This document shows, piece after piece, positions 44,401 to 51,620 of a stretch of DNA of 64,000 nucleotides. The position numbers and the translations under genes were made by a program. Below the pieces are notes generated by a model that searched no databases, was not told the DNA's origin, and saw only the letters and a program-made list of their open reading frames with translations. This DNA comes from Rhodospirillaceae bacterium (lineage in GTDB: Bacteria > Pseudomonadota > Alphaproteobacteria > TMED109). The stretch lies in contig CACMQH010000001.1 of assembly GCA_902615805.1 (NCBI GenBank), forward strand, positions 283,222 through 347,221. Direction: 5' to 3'. The first letter of the stretch is position 1, and the number at the start of each line of letters is the position of its first letter.

Positions 44401-44898
44401 ATGAAAATTAATAAAAAAAATATTATTTTTAATAATAGAGTATCAATAGAACAAATTGAAGAAGGAACAGAACTTTGCCCAAAATTTAATAAGGAAGGTT
44501 TAATTCCTTGTATAACTATTGAATATGAAACCAAAGAAGTTTTGATGTTTTCTTTTCTTAATGAGGAAGCTCTTAGAAAAAGTATAGAAACAGACAAAGC
44601 ACATTATTATTCAAGAAGTAGAAAAAATATCTGGCTTAAAGGTGAAGTGTCTGGAATGTATCATCAAATTCAAGACATATTAATTGATGATGATCAAGAT
44701 TCAATTATTTTTACAGTTAAATTGAATGAACCAACAAAGGGGGGCGAAAAAGCTTCTTGCCACGTAGGATATAAAAGTTGTTTTTACAGAAAAGTTAAAG
44801 TTTCAAATGGCAAATTAGAATTAAAATATACAGAGGATAAGAAATCTTTTGATCCTCAAATAGTATATGAAGGTATTGAAAACCCTACAAAACTATAA
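44401..44898 (+). CDS. hisI: Phosphoribosyl-AMP cyclohydrolase HisI
   Basis: HisI opens the purine ring of phosphoribosyl-AMP in histidine synthesis. Motifs are LMFSFLNEEALRKSIET, AHYYSRSRKNIWLKGE (usual RSRxxLWxKG), the metal-binding acidic DDDQDS and the zinc cysteines ASCHVGYKSCFYR. The protein is 165 residues against a usual 110-140, with an N-terminal lead of about 30 residues and a C-terminal tail of about 30. There is no HisE domain. No other his gene is near. The start is ATG 44401; it diverges from folE. Confidence 0.92.
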   Translation: MKINKKNIIFNNRVSIEQIEEGTELCPKFNKEGLIPCITIEYETKEVLMFSFLNEEALRKSIETDKAHYYSRSRKNIWLKGEVSGMYHQIQDILIDDDQDSIIFTVKLNEPTKGGEKASCHVGYKSCFYRKVKVSNGKLELKYTEDKKSFDPQIVYEGIENPTKL

Positions 44899-44928
44899 TA
44901 TTCAAAAAAAAATAATTAATATAAGTTA

Positions 44929-44956
44929 TTGACACATTATAGGAAATTCCTATATA
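44929..44956 (+). promoter_or_regulatory. Promoter of the TonB-dependent receptor with palindromic operator
   Basis: A perfect -35 TTGACA (44929-44934) is followed after 16 bp by TATATA (44951-44956). Within and overlapping the -10 is a 17-bp palindrome, TATAGGAA-A-TTCCTATA (44938-44954). Its position suggests a repressor operator. The repressor is unknown: it does not match the alphaproteobacterial Irr (TTTAGAA-N3-TTCTAAA) or RirA motifs as I remember them. Confidence 0.6.
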
Positions 44957-44998
44957 CATTATTATGTTTTATAATAATATTAATTTTAAGGTGTTCCG

Positions 44999-47476
44999 TT
45001 GAAGTTTATTTTAGTATTTATTGCATTTTTTTATTTTAGCAAACTTAATGCTCAAGAAGATTTAGGCACAGTAGATGTTATCGGTACATCTCCTCTGCCT
45101 GGTATTTTAATTGATCGCAAAGATGTGCCTCATACTTCTCAAAAAATTACTGAAACTCAAATTCAAGAGAATCTGACAAAAACTATAACAGACCTAATGA
45201 ATGAAAACTTTTCTGGCATATCTGTAAAAGATTTACAAAATGGAGCATTTCAAAAAAATGTTGATTATAGAGGATTTACAGCCTCTCCTCTATTAGGCGA
45301 GTCTCAGGGCATATCGGTATATCTAGACGGAGTTAGAATAAATGAAAGTTTTGGAGATACTGTTCAATGGGAACTTGTTCCTGAAAATGCAATAAAGCAA
45401 ATAGACTTAATGAGTTCAAATCCTGCCTTTGGTCTTAATGCATTAGGAGGATCGCTGGCATTGAGTACAAAAAAAGGTCTAGATTATAAAAATAAAGAAT
45501 TTGTAGATACTATAAATAAATACGGTTCTTTTAATTATACCTCTGAATTAATGGAGTATGGTTATGGCACAGATACCTTTGGAACATATACTTCCATTGA
45601 ACTAGAAAGAGACGGAGGATGGAGAGATCATAGTGATGGAGAAATTTCTAGATTTTATACAAATTATGGCTTTGAAAAAAATAGCTATGATATAAATTTT
45701 TCATTTTTAGGAGGTAATACTGATTTAAATGGTAATGGTGTAACACCTATAGAACTTTTACAAAAAAATAGAGAGGCAATATTTACATGGCCTGACAAAA
45801 CCTCTAATAAAATGAGTTTGTTTTATGGTAACTCTAACATTTATACTGCAAATGATGGAATTATCTCTACAAATTTTTATCACAAAAGACTTTACAGAAC
45901 TACCTACAACGCAGATGAAATTGATGCTGAAGAGTGTGCAGAAGATAGCGCTGCTGATGCAACAGAACTAAAAGCTGATTATAGTTTTGATGATGCTCCT
46001 TTATGTGGAGAAGATAATTCAGCAGGTGATTATGGAATTATCTTAGACCAATTTGGTAATGCAATAGAATCTAATGATAATATTAGAAAGTACGGACTAC
46101 TAAATAAAACATTTACAACTACCACAACTATGGGTGGCGCTATGCAGTATGATAACTTCTTTAATATTTACGACAAAACACATAAGCTGACCTTTGGAAC
46201 ATCCTATGATCAGGCAAAAACATTTTTTAGATCACAAGGATTTTTAGGAACACTGACAAATGAAAGAACTGTAACTCCCTTATTCAATAGTGACGGTGTA
46301 CCTATAGAACTAGTAGCTGAACAAGAACATGCTGGAAACGGAAATGACCCCGGTGACAAAGAACGAGGTGATGTAGGGCCAGCTGAAGTTACAGGAAAAT
46401 TAAATGTTTATGGTGTTTATGTCAGCGATAACTTTCAATACAATGACAAGCTAATCCTAAATAATGGGCTCAGAGCAAACTTAGCTTTTGTTGAGTTAAT
46501 TGATAACTTTATAACTCCAACCTACACAAGAACAGCTTTTATAAATGGAGATCATAGATATTTTAGAGTCAATCCTAGCTTAGGTTTTGTATATAATTAC
46601 ACTAATGAAATTGCTGTTTTAGCAAACTACAGAGAGGCTAATAGAGCACCTTCTCCAGTAGAATTAAGCTGTGCAGATCCAGGTGCTCCTTGTAGATTAC
46701 CCAATGCATTTGTAGCTGATCCTCCTCTAGAGCAGGTAGTAACTAGAGGAGCTGAACTTGGAATTAGAAATAACTATAATACAGAAAATTATAATATTAA
46801 TATAAATGCAATAGGACATTTTTCTCAAAATTCTGAAGATATATTGTTTGTTAGTTCAGGGACCGGCCTTTCTTCAGGCTACTTTAAAAACTTTGGTAAA
46901 ACTAATAGGCTAGGGTTTGATCTATCTCTAAGAGCTGAAAAAAATAAACAAAAAAAGGGCTTTCAAACTTCTACGATAAATTATTCTTTTCTAAAAGCAA
47001 CATTTCAATCAGCTCACACATTACCAGCTGCAAACCATCCTAATGGATCTAACGATGTAGAAGCAGGTGATATAATTCCAGGAATGCCTTTACATAAAAT
47101 TAATGCTAAAACCACTTATGGTTTTAATAATAAGTTTCATATTTCACTAGGGGCTTTGGGTGCAACTGGGGTGTATCTTAGAGGAGATGAGTCTAATCAA
47201 TTAAAAAAGACGAGTCCTTATTTAGTATTTAATTTAGAATCTAAGTATGAATCTACAAAAAACATAAATATATTTGCAAGGGTTGATAATATATTAAATA
47301 GCAAATATGAAACTATGGGAGTTTTAGGAGAAGCGAGTTCTAGTGAAGTAAATGTACCTATCAAAGAGCTAGGTGATACAGGATCAGGTGATACAGCTGT
47401 GGGTGCTTTAGATCCTAACTTTTTATCACCAGGTCAGCCTATATCATTCTTTATAGGCGCTAATATAAAGTGGTAG
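44999..47476 (+). CDS. TonB-dependent outer-membrane receptor, substrate unknown
   Basis: The 825-residue protein has a signal peptide (about 18 residues), a TonB box-like start (DLGTVDVIG), a plug domain with YRGFTASPLLGESQGISVYLDG and ALGGSLALSTKKG, and a long beta-barrel ending in the aromatic ...IKW typical of outer-membrane proteins. The start is TTG 44999, spaced 7 bp from AAGG. A segment around residues 305-345 is very acidic with two cysteines (DEIDAEECAEDSAADATEL and DDAPLCGED), and a second cysteine pair sits in LSCADPGAPCRLPNAF. The substrate is unclear. It is followed by tonB. Confidence 0.88.
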   Translation: MKFILVFIAFFYFSKLNAQEDLGTVDVIGTSPLPGILIDRKDVPHTSQKITETQIQENLTKTITDLMNENFSGISVKDLQNGAFQKNVDYRGFTASPLLGESQGISVYLDGVRINESFGDTVQWELVPENAIKQIDLMSSNPAFGLNALGGSLALSTKKGLDYKNKEFVDTINKYGSFNYTSELMEYGYGTDTFGTYTSIELERDGGWRDHSDGEISRFYTNYGFEKNSYDINFSFLGGNTDLNGNGVTPIELLQKNREAIFTWPDKTSNKMSLFYGNSNIYTANDGIISTNFYHKRLYRTTYNADEIDAEECAEDSAADATELKADYSFDDAPLCGEDNSAGDYGIILDQFGNAIESNDNIRKYGLLNKTFTTTTTMGGAMQYDNFFNIYDKTHKLTFGTSYDQAKTFFRSQGFLGTLTNERTVTPLFNSDGVPIELVAEQEHAGNGNDPGDKERGDVGPAEVTGKLNVYGVYVSDNFQYNDKLILNNGLRANLAFVELIDNFITPTYTRTAFINGDHRYFRVNPSLGFVYNYTNEIAVLANYREANRAPSPVELSCADPGAPCRLPNAFVADPPLEQVVTRGAELGIRNNYNTENYNININAIGHFSQNSEDILFVSSGTGLSSGYFKNFGKTNRLGFDLSLRAEKNKQKKGFQTSTINYSFLKATFQSAHTLPAANHPNGSNDVEAGDIIPGMPLHKINAKTTYGFNNKFHISLGALGATGVYLRGDESNQLKKTSPYLVFNLESKYESTKNINIFARVDNILNSKYETMGVLGEASSSEVNVPIKELGDTGSGDTAVGALDPNFLSPGQPISFFIGANIKW

Positions 47477-47489
47477 CTTTAGAATAATG

Positions 47490-47526
47490 TTTAGATTTAT
47501 AATCTTTTTATGATTATAAATCTAAA
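47490..47526 (+). promoter_or_regulatory. 15-bp perfect inverted repeat enclosing the tonB start codon
   Basis: Arms TTTAGATTTATAATC (47490-47504) and GATTATAAATCTAAA (47512-47526) are exact reverse complements separated by the 7-base loop TTTTTAT. The tonB ATG (47510-47512) occupies the end of the loop and the first base of the right arm. No T-run follows, so it is not a standard terminator. It could set translation of tonB or protect the receptor mRNA 3' end. Confidence 0.75.
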
Positions 47527-48256
47527 TTATTCTTTATCAATCATACTGCATTTTTTAGTAGTATGTTGCCTGATTTTTATATTTAAAATAGAAAAACGTA
47601 CAAATATACATAATGATGTAATAAATATTAATTTAAAAACTCTAGAGACTTTTAAAACAAAAGACATTGCTAAAGAAAAAAACTTTATAGATATAAAAAA
47701 AGATAAAGAAAGAAAAAAGGAAGTAAATAAAAATACAGAAACCATTACTGAAATTAAAACACCTAAAAAAGAAATTAAAAAAATTGATATAAATAAAAAT
47801 ATTTATAAATTTGAAGAACAAAAAGAGGAAAAAAAAAAGACCGAAAATAAAGATAATGTAAAAAAAAATCTAGAAAATACTGTGCCTGAAATTATTTCTC
47901 AGCAGCAAAACACTAAAAAAAAAAATAATGCTACTACTGCAAAAATTACAAATGAAGACAGAGAAATTTTTAACAACTATACTAATGAGCTTAAAGCTTT
48001 AATTCAAAAAAAAGCTACTGAAAATTATCCACGAATATCATTAAGAAAAAGAGAAGAAGGGATAGTGGAATTAAAATTTTCTATAGATATGAATGGAAAT
48101 ATAGTAAATGTCAATACAGGAAAAAAAACAAACGCTCCTGAGAGATTAATAAATGCTTCAATAAATACATTAGAGCTCATATCACCTTATAAAAAAAACT
48201 CTATTTTAAAAAAAAATAATACTTTTTCTATTATTATCGTATATAAGTTAGAATAA
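47510..48256 (+). CDS. tonB: Energy transducer TonB
   Basis: TonB links the inner-membrane proton motive force to outer-membrane receptors. The 248-residue protein has an N-terminal signal anchor (SLSIILHFLVVCCLIFIF), a long linker (about residues 30-160) that is rich in Lys/Glu/Asn, and a C-terminal TonB domain with NYPRISLRKREEGIVELKF and SPYKKN. The linker contains very few prolines, unlike the Pro-rich linker of classic TonB. ExbB and ExbD are not in the window. It begins 33 bp after the receptor, with its ATG inside an inverted repeat, and sufE follows after 4 bp. Confidence 0.87.
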   Translation: MIINLNYSLSIILHFLVVCCLIFIFKIEKRTNIHNDVININLKTLETFKTKDIAKEKNFIDIKKDKERKKEVNKNTETITEIKTPKKEIKKIDINKNIYKFEEQKEEKKKTENKDNVKKNLENTVPEIISQQQNTKKKNNATTAKITNEDREIFNNYTNELKALIQKKATENYPRISLRKREEGIVELKFSIDMNGNIVNVNTGKKTNAPERLINASINTLELISPYKKNSILKKNNTFSIIIVYKLE

Positions 48257-48260
48257 AAAT

Positions 48261-48671
48261 ATGATAAATGTATTAAAAAAACACGCTGACAATTTAAAAA
48301 CTATTCTTGAATTAGAAGGTGAAGAGGGACAATTCGAATATCTTATTGATATAGGAAAAAAAAAAGGATCATTAGAACCAAAAGAGAAGATTGATAAAAA
48401 TAAAATGTCAGGATGCTTAGCACAGGTCTGGATAAAGTTTGATATCAAAAATGGCAAAAACTATTTTGATGGTGACAGTGACGCACTTATTGTTAAAGGG
48501 TTAGTTAAGATAATTACAGAAGCTTTATCGGGATTGACTAATAATGAAATAAAAGAATTAAAACATGATATTGTAAATAAATTAGGTTTAGGTCCTAGTT
48601 TATCTGCTAGAAGGCAAGTTGGTATGATGTCTATGGTAGATCATATAAAGATCATAACGGGAGCCAAATAA
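48261..48671 (+). CDS. sufE: Cysteine desulfuration protein SufE
   Basis: SufE takes persulfide sulfur from SufS and passes it to SufBCD. The 136-residue protein shows YLIDIGKKKGSLEP, the active cysteine in NKMSGCLAQVWIKF, and the C-terminal LGPSLSARRQVGMMSMVDHIK. It lies outside the suf operon (26951-32776), in a unit with tonB, but is the expected partner of the SufS there. Its stop codon is followed in the same frame by a DUF6787 reading frame that has no standard start codon. Confidence 0.94.
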   Translation: MINVLKKHADNLKTILELEGEEGQFEYLIDIGKKKGSLEPKEKIDKNKMSGCLAQVWIKFDIKNGKNYFDGDSDALIVKGLVKIITEALSGLTNNEIKELKHDIVNKLGLGPSLSARRQVGMMSMVDHIKIITGAK

Positions 48672-48977
48672 ATCTTAATTAAAAAACTTCATAATATTTT
48701 CAAAACTAATAGCCTCAAGCAGCTAATAATTGTTTTTATAGTTTTTGGCATAAGTGGTACTGTATCAGTTTTTATATCTAACCCTATATTAAATTATTTG
48801 AACTATGATGAATATATTAAAAGTTCTTTTGTAAAGTTTGTATTAAACATCTTAATAATCTTCCCAGTCTATCAGATTATTTTGATTTTTGTTGGTACCT
48901 TATTTGGTCAATTTAATTACTTTTGGGCCTTTCAAAAAAAATTTTTTTCTAAATTTTTTAAGAAAAAAGTTGAGTAA
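48672..48977 (+). CDS. DUF6787-like small membrane protein without a canonical start codon
   Basis: This reading frame is missing from the ORF track because it has no early ATG, GTG, TTG or CTG. It follows the sufE TAA in the same frame and runs to TAA 48975-48977 (about 100 residues). The protein has two membrane segments and strong family features: VFGISGTVSVFISNP, then IIFPVYQIILIFVGTLFGQF and FWAFQKKF, which I recognise as DUF6787. An AUC at 48672, 8 bases after GGAG (48660-48663), or AUU at 48678 would be the start, or the sufE stop is read through. The reading frame is intact and conserved in character, so it is probably expressed. Confidence 0.6.
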   Translation: MLIKKLHNIFKTNSLKQLIIVFIVFGISGTVSVFISNPILNYLNYDEYIKSSFVKFVLNILIIFPVYQIILIFVGTLFGQFNYFWAFQKKFFSKFFKKKVE

Positions 48978-49004
48978 TTTTAAGGTTTGTTCTAATTTAA
49001 AATA

Positions 49005-49185
49005 GTATTTGGTGTTTTGTTAATTCAAAAGTAAAAGGGAATTAGGTTAAAATCCTAAGCTGTCTCCGCAACTGTACAAGTTTAGTTAACTATTAGGCCA
49101 CTGCTTTGTCGGGAAGGAAAGTTAACGTAAATACTTTAAGCCAGGAAACCTGCCAAGTATAGTCTGTAGCTTAACGTCGGAGGGT
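49005..49185 (+). promoter_or_regulatory. Cobalamin (B12) riboswitch
   Basis: Hallmarks in order: AAAAGGGAATTAGGTTAAAATCC, GCTGTCTCCGCAACTGTA, GCCACTG, GTCGGGAAGG and the B12 box GCCAGGAAACCTGCC (49140-49154). It precedes btuB by about 60 bp. In the family, adenosylcobalamin binding lowers expression, usually by hiding the Shine-Dalgarno or forming a terminator. The boundaries are approximate; I see no strong terminator between the box and the ATG, so translational control is more likely. Confidence 0.95.
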
Positions 49186-49247
49186 GCGTTTAAAGCGCGA
49201 TTATTTCGTACATGGACATTTTTTTAAATTAACCGAAAGGATGTGCT

Positions 49248-51074
49248 ATGCATTTTTATTTTTTAATTTTATTTTGTTTTCTTCAATATCAGCTTTCAAT
49301 TTCGGCTGATGATCTGGGACAAGTTGTTATTTCACCGAACAAATCTTTATATCAACTCGATAAATCGGGAGCATCAGTCTTGTTAATAGAAAAAAAAGAA
49401 ATTGAAGGATCGACAGCTACTACAATTAGTGGCCTACTTCAAGAATATGGAGGTTTTTCAACAGCAACAAAGGGCAGTAAAGGAACAGATAGCAGTTATT
49501 TTAATAGAGGTTTGGCAAGAAAATATTTAAAAGTATTGGTAGATGGAATGGATTTATCTGATATAACATCCACACAAGAAGAGCCAACATATATAGATAA
49601 CATTAGTAGAAATAATATTGAAAATATTGAAATATTAAATGGATCACAAGGAACAATGTATGGAGGAGATGCTATTGGTGGAGTAATATCTATGAACTCT
49701 TCTAAAGCTACAAAGATAGGGCTAACCCAAGAAAACGTTTTAGAAGGTGGTTCTTATGGAACTATTAATAACTCACATTCATTAAAATTTCTAAATAATA
49801 GAGTTAACCTTTCATTAAATATTGATTCTGAGAGATCAACAGGATATAGCTCATTTATCGATAATGGACTAAGTCATTTTGAAAAAGATGGATATTACAT
49901 ATATGGAGGTAGCCTATTGTCCAGTTTCAAAGTAAATGAAAATTTAAAACTAAATGTTAATGCAAGATCTTATTATCAACATAATGAATACGACGATAGT
50001 TTTTCATATCCTGGAGATAGTATATACCATTATAGATATGATAAAGCCAAAGCATTGTTAGTGAGTATTATATATTCAGAAGCTAATTTTAATCACAAAT
50101 TAACGTTCCAACCTACTTATACAAATAGAATAAATGTAAGTAACTATGGAAGGTACGAGTATGACGGAAGAAAAAATAAATTAGAATATTTATTGTCAAC
50201 TAACTTATGGGGGCTTAATACTTTATTTGGAATAGACTACCTTAAAAAAAGCGCTGATATGACTGGCAAACTCGCTGATCAAGAAATACATTCATTTTTT
50301 TCTGAACTACAATTAAAACCTACCCCTAATACAAATTTAGATATTTCTGGTAGAAGAGAATATGACAACAACTATGGAGAATTTGACACTGGTAGACTTC
50401 AAATAAACCATAATTTAAATTATTCAATTATATTAAGAGCGAGTGTAGGAACTGGATACAGAACCCCTACACCTTATGAATTGTACAGTTCATATGGAAA
50501 TACTAATTTAAAACCAGAGACCTCTCTGACTTATGACTTAGGAGGTGAATTAAATTTTTTTAAAAATTCATCAAATTTATACCTGAGCGTTTTTGAAACT
50601 AAGGTAGAAGATATTATTACCTATGCTTCATCAAAATATAGACAGACTTCGTCAAATTTAAAATCTAATGGTTTAGAGTTAAGATTGAAAAGTAAAATAT
50701 CTAATAAGGTTTCTACTGGACTGAAATTTACTAAAACTAATGCAAAAGAAAATGATGGTGACAATATTGTATTGGTTCCTAAAGATAAAGTTTTATTCTT
50801 TTTAAATTTAACCCCCCTAAAGAAAATAAGTGTTAACACTTCTTTTCAGTACCAAAATAAATCTAAAGATACTAAATATAATGAATTACCTACTTACAAA
50901 TCTTTAAACTTATATTCAAGTTATAAATTTGAAAATAATGCTAAAGCATTTTTTAAAATTGAAAATCTACTAGATAGAAAAAATATAGTAAATAGAGGTG
51001 GAGGAACATCTGAAAACCTAGGCTACAAAAGTCCGGATATGTCAATTTATTTGGGTATAAAATTTACAAATTAA
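49248..51074 (+). CDS. btuB: Cobalamin TonB-dependent receptor BtuB
   Basis: BtuB imports vitamin B12 across the outer membrane using TonB energy. The 608-residue protein (close to E. coli BtuB, about 614) has a signal peptide (SADD after residue 20), TonB box region DLGQVVIS, plug motifs YFNRGLARKYLKVLVDG and GSQGTMYGGDAIGGVIS, and barrel segments including VGTGYRTPTPYELY and FFKIENLLDRKN. AAAGGA precedes the ATG. The B12 riboswitch directly upstream makes the substrate assignment strong. The ATP-binding transporter BtuFCD is not in the window. Confidence 0.93.
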   Translation: MHFYFLILFCFLQYQLSISADDLGQVVISPNKSLYQLDKSGASVLLIEKKEIEGSTATTISGLLQEYGGFSTATKGSKGTDSSYFNRGLARKYLKVLVDGMDLSDITSTQEEPTYIDNISRNNIENIEILNGSQGTMYGGDAIGGVISMNSSKATKIGLTQENVLEGGSYGTINNSHSLKFLNNRVNLSLNIDSERSTGYSSFIDNGLSHFEKDGYYIYGGSLLSSFKVNENLKLNVNARSYYQHNEYDDSFSYPGDSIYHYRYDKAKALLVSIIYSEANFNHKLTFQPTYTNRINVSNYGRYEYDGRKNKLEYLLSTNLWGLNTLFGIDYLKKSADMTGKLADQEIHSFFSELQLKPTPNTNLDISGRREYDNNYGEFDTGRLQINHNLNYSIILRASVGTGYRTPTPYELYSSYGNTNLKPETSLTYDLGGELNFFKNSSNLYLSVFETKVEDIITYASSKYRQTSSNLKSNGLELRLKSKISNKVSTGLKFTKTNAKENDGDNIVLVPKDKVLFFLNLTPLKKISVNTSFQYQNKSKDTKYNELPTYKSLNLYSSYKFENNAKAFFKIENLLDRKNIVNRGGGTSENLGYKSPDMSIYLGIKFTN

Positions 51075-51110
51075 CGTGAAATTAAATTAGATATACTGTA
51101 TAATAAATAA

Positions 51111-51620
51111 ATGAACAATATTTCATTAAAAAAATTCATCTTAATTAGTTTCCTTTCAATCATTATTAGCAGACTACTGCCTCATCCACCTAATTTTACT
51201 TCCACAATTACTGTCGCTTTTTATCTACCTGCTCTTTTTGGCACTAAATTTATAATAGTTGCACTTAGTGCATTTATTGTAAGCGACTTAATTATAGGTA
51301 TACATAGTTTAGTTTTCTTTACATGGGGTAGTTTATTTTTAATAGCATATTTTGCAAAATACTTTCAAAAATTCTATTTTAGAATATTGGGGGTTTCATT
51401 AAGTTGCATTATTTTTTTTCTAGTTTCAAACTTTGGTGTTTGGACTTTAAGCGATCTGTATGTAAAAAACTTAGAAGGGCTAATCTTATGTTACACTATG
51501 GCTATTCCATTTTTACAAAGTAGTTTAATAGGTACTATAATTTTCTCTGTTCTTATAGAATCTTTATTATGTTTAAATAATACAAAAAGTTTTATAAGAA
51601 AAATTAATACTATTAATTAG
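51111..51620 (+). CDS. DUF6580-like membrane protein, candidate B12 uptake partner
   Basis: The 169-residue protein has about five hydrophobic segments and the N-terminal motif SRLLPHPPNFTSTITVAFYLPALFG (quoted in part), which matches DUF6580, a family resembling ECF-type S components. It begins 36 bp after btuB with no promoter or terminator seen between, so it is probably under the same B12 riboswitch. That makes a role in moving cobalamin or a precursor over the inner membrane attractive, but no energising EcfAAT or BtuCD gene is near. It overlaps the convergent DASS gene by 8 bp. Confidence 0.7.
   Translation: MNNISLKKFILISFLSIIISRLLPHPPNFTSTITVAFYLPALFGTKFIIVALSAFIVSDLIIGIHSLVFFTWGSLFLIAYFAKYFQKFYFRILGVSLSCIIFFLVSNFGVWTLSDLYVKNLEGLILCYTMAIPFLQSSLIGTIIFSVLIESLLCLNNTKSFIRKINTIN

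Noticed and set aside
44319-44597. 92-residue minus-strand ORF over the start of hisI
   Set aside because: It is antisense to hisI, which has clear catalytic motifs, and the encoded protein is low-complexity.
49184-49250. Upstream GTG reading frame between the B12 riboswitch and btuB
   Set aside because: The GGAGG there directly abuts the GTG and the frame runs out of phase into btuB; the sequence is better explained as the expression platform.
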